From JBJKSO01 sp046703825 (GTDB lineage: Bacteria; Chloroflexota; Dormibacteria; Aeolococcales; Bog-877): a stretch of 48,887 nucleotides of DNA. The first letter of the stretch is position 1. Each line of letters begins with the position of its first letter. The DNA is taken from the NCBI GenBank assembly GCA_046703825.1, contig JBJKSO010000084.1:1-48887 (forward strand), in the 5' to 3' direction. The notes below the pieces were generated by a model, which did no database searches, was not told the DNA's origin, and saw only the letters and a program-made list of their open reading frames with translations. Position numbers and translations under genes: made by a program. Below are positions 7,998-16,007 of this stretch, piece by piece.

Positions 7998-8014
7998 AGT
8001 TGCCCCCGGGCGGA

Positions 8015-9439
8015 TCAGCCCGCCGGCCAGTCCTCGTAGTAGTCGGTGGTCGGCTCCTGGCGGGCCACGCCCGAGCGCACCGCGGCGCGCGCCACGGCCC
8101 GCGCCACGGCTTGGTGGACGGCCGGGTCGAGAGCGTCGGGGACGACCTCCTCCTCTCGGGCCAGGTCGGCGATCGCCGCGGCGGCGGCCAGGTACATCTC
8201 GGTGTTGAAGCGGCGTGCCCGGGTGTCGAGCGCGCCGCGGTAGAGCCCGGGAAAGCCCAGCAGGTTGTTGACCACCGCCCCGTCGACCGCGAGTACCGCG
8301 CCGGCGGCCATTGCCAGCTCCGGTTCTATCTCCGGCAGCGGATTGGAAAGGGCAAAGATGATTTGGCCCGGTCGGATCTGGTCCGGGCGAATCAGCCCGG
8401 GCTGGGCGGTCGCGGCGATCACCACGTCGGCCCTCCCCAGCAGCTCGTCCATCTCCACCGCCTCGCCCCCGGCCTCACGAAGGCGCTGGACGGAGTCGGC
8501 GGTGCGCCCGGTTCCCAAGACCGGACGTCCCTGAAAGCGCATCAGCAACTGGGCGATGGCCGATCCCGCCGCCCCCAGCCCAATCACGCCGGCGGTTAGC
8601 GATGCCAGGTCGCGCTCGACCAGCTGCGACGCGCGCACCAACGCGGCCAGCACCACGGTGGCGGTGCCGTGCTGATCGTCGTGCATCACCGGAATCTCCA
8701 GCCGTTCCTGCAGGGCCGGAGCGATCTCGAAGCAGTGGGGCGCGGCGAAGTCCTCCAGCTGGATCGCTCCGAAGGTCGGGCTGATCCGAACCACGGCGTC
8801 GACAATCGCCTGCGAATCGCCGGGCTGGACCAGGACGGGAAAGGCCTCGATCCCGACCAGCTGGGCGAGCAGGGCGCACTTACCCTCGATCACCGGCATG
8901 CCCGCGACCGGCCCGATATTCCCGAGCCCCAGGATGGCGGTGCCGTCGGTGACCACGGCGACGGAGTTGCTGATCCCGGTGTAGCGATCCGCCACCGACT
9001 TGTCGCCGGCGATGCGCCGGCAGACCTCGGCCACGCCCGGGGTGTAGACCAGGCGCAGGTCCGCGATGCTGTGCACCGGGTAGCGGGCGCCCACCCGCAG
9101 CTTGCCACCGAGGTGCACCTTGAGCACCTCGTCGCGGACGTCCAGCAGCTGGGTGTGCGGCAAGGCGCGCACGGCGTCGAGAACCTCCTCCAGCATCTGC
9201 AGGTCCACGGTGCTGACGGTCATGTCCCGGACCACGTGCCGCGAACCCCGCTGCACGGTGCGGATGTCACCCAGGTTGCCTCCGGCGGACCCGATGGCGG
9301 TGGCGACCTCTCCCAGCACGCCCGGCCGGTTCTCGTTGCGCAGTCGCAGAGTCCGCTCGATCCGGTAGCGGTAGATCCCCTCGGGAGCCTGGCCAGCCTC
9401 GGCCGGAAAGGCGGGGGCCCCCGGCTGCTCCACGCTCAA
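8015..9439 (-). CDS. NAD(P)-dependent malic enzyme with N-terminal ACT domain
   Basis: Oxidative decarboxylation of malate to pyruvate. Residues 30-100 form an ACT-like regulatory domain (ENRPGVLGEVATAIGSAGGN). The malic domain follows with LVYTPGVAEVCRRI, the metal-binding region VMHDDQHGTATVVLAAL, and a Rossmann segment GVIGLGAAGSAIAQ. The bacterial short type without the phosphotransacetylase domain fits 474 aa. The ACT domain suggests amino-acid or other small-ligand control. The start is TTG 9439 or GTG 9433; no good ribosome-binding site separates them. It follows the rhodanese gene by 109 bases and appears independent. Confidence 0.93.
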   Translation of the reverse strand: MSVEQPGAPAFPAEAGQAPEGIYRYRIERTLRLRNENRPGVLGEVATAIGSAGGNLGDIRTVQRGSRHVVRDMTVSTVDLQMLEEVLDAVRALPHTQLLDVRDEVLKVHLGGKLRVGARYPVHSIADLRLVYTPGVAEVCRRIAGDKSVADRYTGISNSVAVVTDGTAILGLGNIGPVAGMPVIEGKCALLAQLVGIEAFPVLVQPGDSQAIVDAVVRISPTFGAIQLEDFAAPHCFEIAPALQERLEIPVMHDDQHGTATVVLAALVRASQLVERDLASLTAGVIGLGAAGSAIAQLLMRFQGRPVLGTGRTADSVQRLREAGGEAVEMDELLGRADVVIAATAQPGLIRPDQIRPGQIIFALSNPLPEIEPELAMAAGAVLAVDGAVVNNLLGFPGLYRGALDTRARRFNTEMYLAAAAAIADLAREEEVVPDALDPAVHQAVARAVARAAVRSGVARQEPTTDYYEDWPAG

Positions 9440-9548
9440 CCGCGGGGGCGGCGGGGGAGGGTTCCCAGCGATTCCATGCTCCCACGGTACCGCCTGCCAG
9501 TGGGCGAGCGCAGGGGGCGGGGGCCAACTGCCCCCACCCCCGCTTCGC

Positions 9549-10400
9549 TCAGCGCTCGATGGGGGCGCGGACCAAGCTTCCCCACTCGGTCCAGGACCCG
9601 TCGTAGTTGCGCACGTTGGGATATCCCAGCAGCTCGCTCAGGACGAACCAGGTGTGGGCCGAGCGCTCACCGATGCGGCAGTAGGCAACCACCTCCTTGT
9701 CCGGAGTGATCTCCTCCGCCTGGTAGAGCTCCCGCAGCCGCTCGGCGGGCAGGAAGGTCTCCTGCTCCGGGTCCACCGCCTTGGCCCAGGGGATGTTGCG
9801 CGCCCCCGGAATGTGGCCTCCGCGCTGGGCCCCCTCGCTGGGCAGGTGGTCTGGCGCCAAACGCTCGCCGCGGTACTCCTCGGGGGAGCGGACGTCGACC
9901 AGCCCCTTGTCCTGCCTGCCAACCACCTCGGCGGCAATTTGGTCGCGGAAGGCGCGGATGCGGTCGTTGCCCCGGGGCACCGGGTAGCCACTGCTGGCAG
10001 GCGGGTTGGCCACTTCGGTGACCAGGGGCCTGCCCTCCAGCTCCCACTTCTTGCGCCCCCCGTCGAGAAGCTGGACTTGGTCGTGCCCGTAGTACTTGAA
10101 GTACCAGTAGGCGTACGCGGCGAACCAGTTCTTGTTGCCTCCGTAGAGGATCACCCTGGTTTCTGGCGTGATGCCGAGGCGGTCCATGAGCTCGGCGAAC
10201 TCCTTGGGACCGATGAAGTCCCGCTGGAGCGGGGTCTGCAGGTCGTCGCGCCAGTGCACCCCGAGCGCGCCCGGGATGTGCCCGCGGCCGTAGGCCTCGG
10301 TGTCCTCGTCCACGTCGAGGATGCGCAGTTCGGGATCGTTGAGGTGCTGGGCCAGCCAATCGGGGGTGACCAGCGCCTGCGGGTTGGCGTACTCGCTCAC
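9549..10400 (-). CDS. thiosulfate/3-mercaptopyruvate sulfurtransferase (two-domain rhodanese)
   Basis: Transfers sulfane sulfur from thiosulfate or mercaptopyruvate to cyanide or thiol acceptors. Two tandem rhodanese domains: the first holds ILDVDEDTEAYGRGHIPGA, the second LVDVRSPEEYRGE and the active-site loop AYCRIGERSAHT with the catalytic Cys. CRIGERS resembles the CRxGxRS loops of CysA-type thiosulfate sulfurtransferases. The length is 283 aa. GTG 10400 is preceded by AGGAG at a good distance. A promoter-like TGCTAGCAT and a structured leader of about 175 bases lie upstream. Confidence 0.93.
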   Translation of the reverse strand: MSEYANPQALVTPDWLAQHLNDPELRILDVDEDTEAYGRGHIPGALGVHWRDDLQTPLQRDFIGPKEFAELMDRLGITPETRVILYGGNKNWFAAYAYWYFKYYGHDQVQLLDGGRKKWELEGRPLVTEVANPPASSGYPVPRGNDRIRAFRDQIAAEVVGRQDKGLVDVRSPEEYRGERLAPDHLPSEGAQRGGHIPGARNIPWAKAVDPEQETFLPAERLRELYQAEEITPDKEVVAYCRIGERSAHTWFVLSELLGYPNVRNYDGSWTEWGSLVRAPIER

Positions 10401-10577
10401 GGCTGTCTCCTAATTTCTGAGTGGATGGTCGGTTCGCGGCAGCAGACCCAAGGGACTGCGCGCGGCAACGAACAGCCGCCGGACGTGTCGCCCGCTGGCG
10501 ACGGCGCTAGCTCAGAAAACCCAGCGGGCGCCCGATACATCGCAAGGGCATCGGCACCCGGGCCGCCGGAGACATGC
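10401..10577 (-). promoter_or_regulatory. long, potentially structured 5' leader of the rhodanese gene
   Basis: The leader from the predicted start to GTG 10400 contains a perfect 10-bp inverted repeat: CGCCCGCTGG (10489-10498) and CCAGCGGGCG (10521-10530) with a 22-base loop. An alternative pairing, GGCGC (10503-10507) with GCGCC (10527-10531), would share the right arm, so two mutually exclusive hairpins are possible. It does not match a riboswitch class that I recognise. It could also act as a terminator for the upstream Sco-TlpA operon, but no U-tract follows. Confidence 0.35.
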
Positions 10578-10582
10578 GGCCG

Positions 10583-10591
10583 ATGCTAGCA
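10583..10591 (-). promoter_or_regulatory. extended -10 promoter upstream of rhodanese leader
   Basis: TGCTAGCAT on the minus strand, 13 bases after the stop of the Sco-TlpA gene and 182 bases before the rhodanese GTG. Same TGNTAGNNT form as at rpmE, pyrG, csp and gtrA. Confidence 0.4.
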
Positions 10592-10604
10592 AGAGCCGCC
10601 GCGC

Positions 10605-12272
10605 TCACGGCCCGAGGATCTTGGGTATGTCCTGCTGGACTTGTGCCTGCTGAAGCTGGCCGAGCTCGATCGCCTTGACCGTCCCGGCCTTGGAGATGAA
10701 TACCGCCACCGGCAGTCCCGGCACCCCGTACCTCTGAGCGACCTTGGCCTGAGAGTCGAGCAGCGAGGGCAGGTTGATCCCGTTCTGGCGCAGGAACTTG
10801 GTCACCGCGCTGCGCGACTCCTGGTAGTCGATCAGCTCCACCTTCAGCCCCTGGGGCGCGTATTTGGATGCCGTCTGCTCCACAAGCTTCATATCGGCGC
10901 GGCAGTTGGTGCACCAGGTGGCCCAGAAATCGAGCATCACCGGGTGGCCGCGCAGCCCGCTCAGGGAGACGCTCCCGCCGGCGGTCGAAGCCAGGGTGAA
11001 GCCCGGGGCTCGGTCGCCGGGGACCGGGGCTGCGCCTGGCCGCTGGAAGGCCTTGATGTTGCCCCGCGCCTGCAGCAGACCGGCCACCACCTGGTAAACG
11101 TCCAGGGAGTTCCAGGAACCACCCGCGCGCTGCTCGGCGAGCCCCTGCTGATCCAGGTAGTTGTAGATCGACTTGGGCACCGGCTTGCTGCCAAGCGAGG
11201 GCTGGCCCTGGACCTGGGCCACGACGTAGCCCTGGGGGCTGATCACGTCCAGGACCGACTCGTGAACGATGTTGTACGGCTCGGGCTTACCGGTGAGCAG
11301 ATCGACCGCCGGAGTCCCGCCCCACGGCTGGTCGACCGCCGGGGGCACTTTGAGCGCGCTCCAGAAGCTGTTGACGTTGCTGGTCGAGCCCGTCAGCAGC
11401 GGCCAGGGCAGCGAGAGGTAGTTGCGGTACTTGGTCAGGATCGCCGGGCTGTCGTCCTTGGGATCCTGCGTCACCTCCAGGATCTGGACCGAGCCCGACA
11501 ACCCCTTCTGCACCAGCTCCTGGTGGAGCTGGAGCAGTGCTGCCGCGATCAGAGGGCAGGTCTCCTGGCACTCGGTGAGGAAGGAGGCCAGGACGACCAC
11601 CTTGCCGCGGTACTGGCTTAGCGACACCGGCTGGCCGCTCTGATTTTGAAGGCCCACCGTGGGCGCCTTGACCACCTGCCCCGCCGCCACCTGCAGGCCG
11701 AAGTTGACCTGGGTGCCGCCGGCGTAGGCCAGCATCGAGGTCAGCTGGGTGGCTCCGGCGGAGGAGGTGCCCAGGCGGACCGTGAAGAGAAGTTCGTTCA
11801 GCCTGCCCGCGTTCACCTTGAGGTCAACCGGCTGGGAAGGCGCACCCGACCCCGACCGGGACCGCAGCTCCAGCTGGGCGCGGTCATAGGTCTGGGCCGG
11901 CACCGAGGTGAGGAAGAGGCTGTCACTGTTGGGAGCGGTGAAGTTGCCCGGCAGCCTCAGCTCCCGGGCCGACGAGCCGTAGGTGGTCCAGGAGCCGGAG
12001 TCGGACCTGAGCCGAATTCCGCTGACCTGGGCGTTCAGCGAGCCGGTCGGGTGAGAGGGAACTGCGACCGACAGCATGACCAAAAGCCTTCCCGATCCGG
12101 TCGTTGCCCCCGCACCGCCGGAGCCGCCCCGGGTGAGGTTGCCCACCACGAGCCCGAGCACCAGCACCACGACCGCCAGCACGGCCAGGCCGGCCAAGGC
12201 GACGTTCCTTCGGTTGAAGACCACCCGCCCCTCGTCCGGGGGTCCCTGCGGGCTACCGCCGTCCAGAGCCAA
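10605..12272 (-). CDS. Sco1/SenC-TlpA fusion thioredoxin-fold protein, membrane anchored
   Basis: A 555-aa protein with four parts. A membrane anchor lies at residues 24-46. A DUF4382-like beta domain follows (about 60-195; SGIRLRSDSGSWTTYG, PAQTYDRAQLEL). Next is a Sco1/SenC domain (about 200-375) with CQETCP (Cys 235/239) and His 337 at the expected third copper-ligand position. Last is a TlpA/ResA-like domain (about 415-555) with WCTNC (Cys 454/457). Sco proteins metallate or reduce the CuA site of cytochrome oxidase, and TlpA/ResA proteins reduce Sco, CuA or cytochrome c thiols. Joining both in one chain would couple copper donor and reductant on the outer face of the membrane. The start TTG 12272 is 6 bases after the PRC-like gene, so the two are cotranscribed. 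Confidence 0.85.
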   Translation of the reverse strand: MALDGGSPQGPPDEGRVVFNRRNVALAGLAVLAVVVLVLGLVVGNLTRGGSGGAGATTGSGRLLVMLSVAVPSHPTGSLNAQVSGIRLRSDSGSWTTYGSSARELRLPGNFTAPNSDSLFLTSVPAQTYDRAQLELRSRSGSGAPSQPVDLKVNAGRLNELLFTVRLGTSSAGATQLTSMLAYAGGTQVNFGLQVAAGQVVKAPTVGLQNQSGQPVSLSQYRGKVVVLASFLTECQETCPLIAAALLQLHQELVQKGLSGSVQILEVTQDPKDDSPAILTKYRNYLSLPWPLLTGSTSNVNSFWSALKVPPAVDQPWGGTPAVDLLTGKPEPYNIVHESVLDVISPQGYVVAQVQGQPSLGSKPVPKSIYNYLDQQGLAEQRAGGSWNSLDVYQVVAGLLQARGNIKAFQRPGAAPVPGDRAPGFTLASTAGGSVSLSGLRGHPVMLDFWATWCTNCRADMKLVEQTASKYAPQGLKVELIDYQESRSAVTKFLRQNGINLPSLLDSQAKVAQRYGVPGLPVAVFISKAGTVKAIELGQLQQAQVQQDIPKILGP

Positions 12273-12278
12273 GCGGGG

Positions 12279-12632
12279 TCAGCCCTTGCGCCACTCCGGC
12301 CGCTTGCGAAAAAGCCCGCCCTCGCCCAAGTGAAACCAGCGCTCCTCCTGGTAGGGAGGCAGCTGATCGGCGTCGGCGGCGGTGAGATCGGTGTATACGG
12401 CCACGGTGGTGATCTTGGCGATGTTGTCGGCCTTAAGCTCGCGGAGCGGTCCCCCATGCGCCGGCTTCACCGCCAGCCCGTGGAATATGTCTGATTCCTC
12501 GTCTCCCAACAGGGACTCCGCCGTGCCGAACTCGGCACCGTCGCGGTCGTAGATCGGGGCGCGGTAGGGCGTGCGCAGCCAGGCGACCTGCTCCTCCCCC
12601 TCGCCCATGCCGTGCTGGCCGGGTTCCGTCAT
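12279..12632 (-). CDS. PRC-barrel-like small protein
   Basis: A 117-aa soluble protein of acidic character. VAWLRTPYRAPIYDRDGAEFG followed by LRELKADNIAKITTVAVYT resembles a PRC-barrel-type beta fold, but no catalytic motif is visible, so the family assignment is tentative. ATG 12632 has one of the strongest ribosome-binding sites in the window, AAAGGAGGT 5 bases upstream. It is followed by the Sco-TlpA gene at 6 bases, suggesting high expression of the pair and a possible link to envelope redox work. Confidence 0.6.
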   Translation of the reverse strand: MTEPGQHGMGEGEEQVAWLRTPYRAPIYDRDGAEFGTAESLLGDEESDIFHGLAVKPAHGGPLRELKADNIAKITTVAVYTDLTAADADQLPPYQEERWFHLGEGGLFRKRPEWRKG

Positions 12633-12686
12633 CTGCCACCTCCTTTGCGACCAGTACCCATCTTAGGCCGAAGCCGAGGAGGCCCC

Positions 12687-13793
12687 CTAGCCGCTGGTGG
12701 CCGGCAGTTCGCCCAGCTTGAGGTGGATCGTGGTCTGGCTGCCGTTGGGCTGCTTGATCTTGAGCGTGATCACCTGGCCCGGCTTCTTGGTCGCCAAGAG
12801 GTCGGTCAGGCTGGATACCGACAGCGTCTGGTGACCGTCGACCGCCAGGATCACGTCCTGGGGCTTGAGTCCGGCTTTGGCGGCGGCGGCACGGGACACC
12901 TTGGTCACCAACACCCCCGCGTCCGCGCCGCTGCTGTTGGTGACCTGGTCCACCTCAACCCCGATGAAGGCTCGGCCGGAATTGATCACGTGGCCGTGCT
13001 TGACGATCTGCCCGGCAATCGCCGCGACCACGTTGCTCGGGATGGCGAAGCCGATTCCTGAGGCCTCGCCGCCCAATTGCTGGTCTACCGCCGCCAGAGT
13101 GGGGATGCCGATCACCTGGCCTTCCAGGTCGACCAAAGCACCGCCGCTGTTGCCGGGATTGATGGGAGCACTGGTCTGGATTGCGTTGGGCAGGGTCACC
13201 CCGTTGGGCTCGCTGACGGTGCGCCCGAGTGCGCTCACGATCCCGGTGGTGGCGCTGCTCTGGAACCCGAGCGGGTTGCCGATCGCCATCACCAGGTCGC
13301 CCACCTGCAGCTGTGAGGAGTTGGCAAAGGTCGCCGGATGCAGACCGCTGGCGTTGATGTGAATCACCGCGAGGTCGTCGGGAGCAAAGTTGTTGACCAG
13401 CGTGCCCTGGTACTGCTTGCCGTTGGCCAGAGTGACGGTGAAGGTCTTCTTACCGTTGGCGACGTGGTTGTTGGTCACGATGTCACCCGAGGAGTTGAAG
13501 ATCACGCCGGACCCGAGGTCGGACGAAGTGGCGATCTGGACCACAGAAGGGCTCACGGTCTTGTAGAGGCTGGCGTAACCCTGGTTCAGCGACTTGGCTG
13601 CCTTCTGCTCGGCGGCGGAGGCGGTTTGCGCGGGAATGCTGGCCACTTTGGGGGCGCTGCCGCCCGTGCCGGCCGAGGCGCTGGCACACCCTGCCACCAT
13701 CACGGCAAGCACGGGTGCGATCAGGGCAGCTGACCACCGGCGAACGCTGGACCGACTCGCTGCAGCCGTTAGCGCCCGCTTCTCGTGCATCAT
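12687..13793 (-). CDS. HtrA/DegP-family serine protease lipoprotein with PDZ domain
   Basis: Exported quality-control protease. The signal peptide ends in a lipobox (MVAGC, Cys 36). The catalytic triad is complete: His 110 in VTNNHVANGK, Asp 140 in APDDLAVI and Ser 216 in NPGNSGGAL. A PDZ domain follows from about 275 (AFIGVEVDQVT, LKPQDVILAVDGH). At 368 aa it has the usual single-PDZ length. It contrasts with the dead HtrA homologue at 6.4-7.5 kb. ATG 13793 has AAGGA close upstream; the second ATG three bases on is a possible alternative. It is transcribed from a promoter shared with the divergent crotonase gene region. Confidence 0.93.
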   Translation of the reverse strand: MMHEKRALTAAASRSSVRRWSAALIAPVLAVMVAGCASASAGTGGSAPKVASIPAQTASAAEQKAAKSLNQGYASLYKTVSPSVVQIATSSDLGSGVIFNSSGDIVTNNHVANGKKTFTVTLANGKQYQGTLVNNFAPDDLAVIHINASGLHPATFANSSQLQVGDLVMAIGNPLGFQSSATTGIVSALGRTVSEPNGVTLPNAIQTSAPINPGNSGGALVDLEGQVIGIPTLAAVDQQLGGEASGIGFAIPSNVVAAIAGQIVKHGHVINSGRAFIGVEVDQVTNSSGADAGVLVTKVSRAAAAKAGLKPQDVILAVDGHQTLSVSSLTDLLATKKPGQVITLKIKQPNGSQTTIHLKLGELPATSG

Positions 13794-13803
13794 TCCTTAC
13801 CTG

Positions 13804-13812
13804 ACGTTATCA
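13804..13812 (-). promoter_or_regulatory. extended -10 promoter of htrA-like gene
   Basis: TGATAACGT on the minus strand, 10 bases before the ATG at 13793, which predicts a very short leader. Confidence 0.4.
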
Positions 13813-13820
13813 GGCCCCAT

Positions 13821-13863
13821 CTCCTATGGCTCTGACCACCAAGCTAGGCCGGGCACATAGGAG
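13821..13863. promoter_or_regulatory. inverted repeat CTCCTATG-N27-CATAGGAG in a divergent promoter region
   Basis: Two perfect 8-base arms (13821-13828 and 13856-13863) with centres 35 bases apart lie between the divergent htrA-like and crotonase genes, just upstream of the htrA -10 element. The spacing suits two protein-binding half-sites rather than an RNA hairpin. Confidence 0.3.
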
Positions 13864-13884
13864 CCATCTGAGAGAAAGCTGAGG

Positions 13885-14679
13885 GTGAGCTTAGTCGCCG
13901 ACTTGGTGCGGGTCTCCCGCGATGGCCCGGTTTTGCGCCTGACCCTGGACTCGCCCAGCAACCGCAACGCCCTCTCCGCGGAGCTGGTGGCGCAGCTCAC
14001 CAACCATCTGCAGGAGGCAGCGGCGGACGATCAGGTCCGGGTGGTGCTGATCGACCACACCGGCCCAGCCTTTTGCGCGGGCGCGGATCTGCGCGAGCAG
14101 CTCGCATCTTTTGAGGCCAGTGGCAGGGCGTCCGGCGTGGCGGGGCTGGTCCCCTTGCTGATGGCGGTGGTGACCTGCTCCAAGCCGGTGGTTTGTCAGG
14201 TTGCGGGGGCGACTCGCGCCGGCGGAGTCGGCCTGGTGGCAGCCTGTGACATCGCCCTAGCCGGCAGCTCGGCCACGTTCGCCACCAGCGAGGTGCGGCT
14301 GGGGGTGGCGCCCGCGGTCATTTCCGTCGTAACCGTGCCGAAGATTGGGCAGACCGCGGCATCGCGGCTGTTCCTCGCCGGCGAGCCGATCGGGGCTGAG
14401 GAGGCGGCTCGCATCGGCCTGATCTCCCAGGCGGTCTCAGACCAGCACCTGGCCGAAGCCACGGCGCGAGTCGTCCGATCGCTGCTGCAGGCGCACCCCC
14501 ATGGGCTGTCGGCGACCAAGCGGATCCTGAGCGGCGAACCAGCGCACCTTGAGGAGAGGTTCCAGGCGATGTCGCGCCTCTCCGCAGAACTCTTCGGCAC
14601 CGCCGCCGCCGCCGAGGGCATGCAGGCGTTCTTCCAGCGGCGGCCGCCGGCCTGGGCACCGCCCTTGGACGAGGGCTAG
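13885..14679 (+). CDS. enoyl-CoA hydratase/isomerase family protein
   Basis: Crotonase-fold acyl-CoA enzyme of 264 aa. The oxyanion-hole segments are AFCAGADL and ATRAGGVGLVAACDIALAG, and a catalytic-position Glu is kept in FATSEVRLGVAPAV. Other crotonase landmarks include the GxxxSA-type ending HGLSATKRIL. It probably hydrates 2-enoyl-CoA in fatty-acid or branched-chain amino-acid catabolism; the exact substrate is not visible. It starts with GTG 13885 after CTGAGG. It converges on the SDR gene with only 7 bases between stops. Confidence 0.9.
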   Translation: MSLVADLVRVSRDGPVLRLTLDSPSNRNALSAELVAQLTNHLQEAAADDQVRVVLIDHTGPAFCAGADLREQLASFEASGRASGVAGLVPLLMAVVTCSKPVVCQVAGATRAGGVGLVAACDIALAGSSATFATSEVRLGVAPAVISVVTVPKIGQTAASRLFLAGEPIGAEEAARIGLISQAVSDQHLAEATARVVRSLLQAHPHGLSATKRILSGEPAHLEERFQAMSRLSAELFGTAAAAEGMQAFFQRRPPAWAPPLDEG

Positions 14680-14686
14680 GAGCTCA

Positions 14687-15457
14687 TCACTGGGGGCGGC
14701 CCCCGTTTACGTACAGCACCTGGCCGCTGATGTACGAGGCGTCCTCCGAGCTCAAGAAGGCAACCGCGGCGGCTATGTCCTCAGGCTGTCCCAGCCGCCC
14801 CAGCGGCACCCGGCTAGCCGCTTCCCGCTGAAAGTCCTCCAAGCTCATGTGCAGTCGCTCGGCCACCGCCCGCGTCATGGCCGTGTCCACGAATCCAGGG
14901 GCCACCGCGTTGACGTTGATCTGGTAGGGGCCGAGTTCCAGAGCCAGGGTGCGGGTGAGGCCCTGCAGGCCCGCCTTGGCGGTGGAGTAGTTGGCCTGGC
15001 CACGATTCCCCAGCGCCGAGGTGGACGAGAGGAAGACGACCTTCCCGTAGCGCTGCGCCACCATGCTGCGAGCCACCGCCCGGGCGCATAGGAACCCTCC
15101 CCGGCAGTGGACCTGCATCACCTGGTCCCAGTCCGCAACCGACATCTTGTGGAGGAGGTTGTCGCGGGTGACACCCGCGTTGCTGACTAGGATGTCCAGC
15201 CGGCCAAACCGCTCCAGCGCTGCTTGGACCGCCGCCTCGACCTGCTCCTCCACCTGGACGTCGCAGGCGATCGCCAGCGCTTGGCCGCCGCCCGCCTCGA
15301 TGTCGCGAGCCAGCGCCTGCGCAGGTTGCGTGTTGAGCTCTGCCAGGGCCACCGCGGCTCCTTCCCGGGACAGGCGTCGAGCCACGGCCGCACCGATGCC
15401 CTGGCCGGCCCCGGTGACCAGCGCCACTCTGCCGGCGAACGAAGACTTATCTCCCAT
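14687..15457 (-). CDS. SDR family oxidoreductase, FabG-like
   Basis: NAD(P)H-dependent classical short-chain dehydrogenase of 256 aa, close to 3-oxoacyl-ACP reductase or acetoacetyl-CoA reductase. Cofactor motif TGAGQGIG, NAG in VSNAGVTRDNLLHKM, catalytic Ser in FLSSTSALG and YSTAK (YxxxK), and the ending ISGQVLYVNGG. I chose ATG 15457, which begins MGDKSSF and has GGGAG 10 bases upstream; another ATG lies 9 bases before it and a longer frame reaches 15538. Its neighbour is a crotonase, so a shared acyl-CoA pathway is plausible. Confidence 0.9.
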   Translation of the reverse strand: MGDKSSFAGRVALVTGAGQGIGAAVARRLSREGAAVALAELNTQPAQALARDIEAGGGQALAIACDVQVEEQVEAAVQAALERFGRLDILVSNAGVTRDNLLHKMSVADWDQVMQVHCRGGFLCARAVARSMVAQRYGKVVFLSSTSALGNRGQANYSTAKAGLQGLTRTLALELGPYQINVNAVAPGFVDTAMTRAVAERLHMSLEDFQREAASRVPLGRLGQPEDIAAAVAFLSSEDASYISGQVLYVNGGRPQ

Positions 15458-16007
15458 CAGGACCATTCTCCCGCTGTCGCACCGGCGCTGTCCGCCCGAC
15501 GGGGCAGGCGAGCGGCTGCCGGGGCGACCCACCACCACTGGGCATCACTCGCCGCCTGCGCTGACGTTGATGGTCGGACCGGCCGCTTGGGGCGCCATAC
15601 CCTCGTCAAAGACAGCACCGGGAGCGGGGTGCTGCTATCGCTGAGACGGGTCAGGGCCAGCTGGAGAGACCGCCCCGGCCTGGATTACTCGACCCAGGGT
15701 GTTTCGGCGCCGGTCCGCCGCGAGAGTGCACTCGTCCGATTGGCTGGCCCACCGGGCGGCCTAAAGCCCGAGGCGACGCAGTAGCTGCATAGGCTGGGTT
15801 GGCTGGCTCGGGAGCGGACCAGGTGCCGGCACGGCGATGCTGCTCGGGCAGCACGGTGCAGGGTTGGGCGTGGTGAACTGACCACTACTTCCGTCACCGA
15901 CATTCGGCCCGAGCCGCCTCACCTCCTTGGAGGCACCCGCTCCGCACGATGTGACAACTCCCCGACGTCAGCCACCACCTGACGCCGCCTTGCTAGGCTC
16001 TGGGCTC
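15458..16007. other. 550-base intergenic region between divergent SDR and gtrA
   Basis: No open frame here looks coding on either strand. It contains a short dyad CCTCC-TT-GGAGG (15922-15933), a GTGGT/ACCAC repeat near 15870, and the gtrA promoter at its right end. A small RNA cannot be excluded. Confidence 0.4.
15991..15999 (+). promoter_or_regulatory. extended -10 promoter of gtrA
   Basis: TGCTAGGCT followed by 8 bases and GTG 16008, consistent with a leaderless transcript. The 9 bases are identical to the predicted csp promoter at 31629-31637 on the other strand. Confidence 0.45.
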
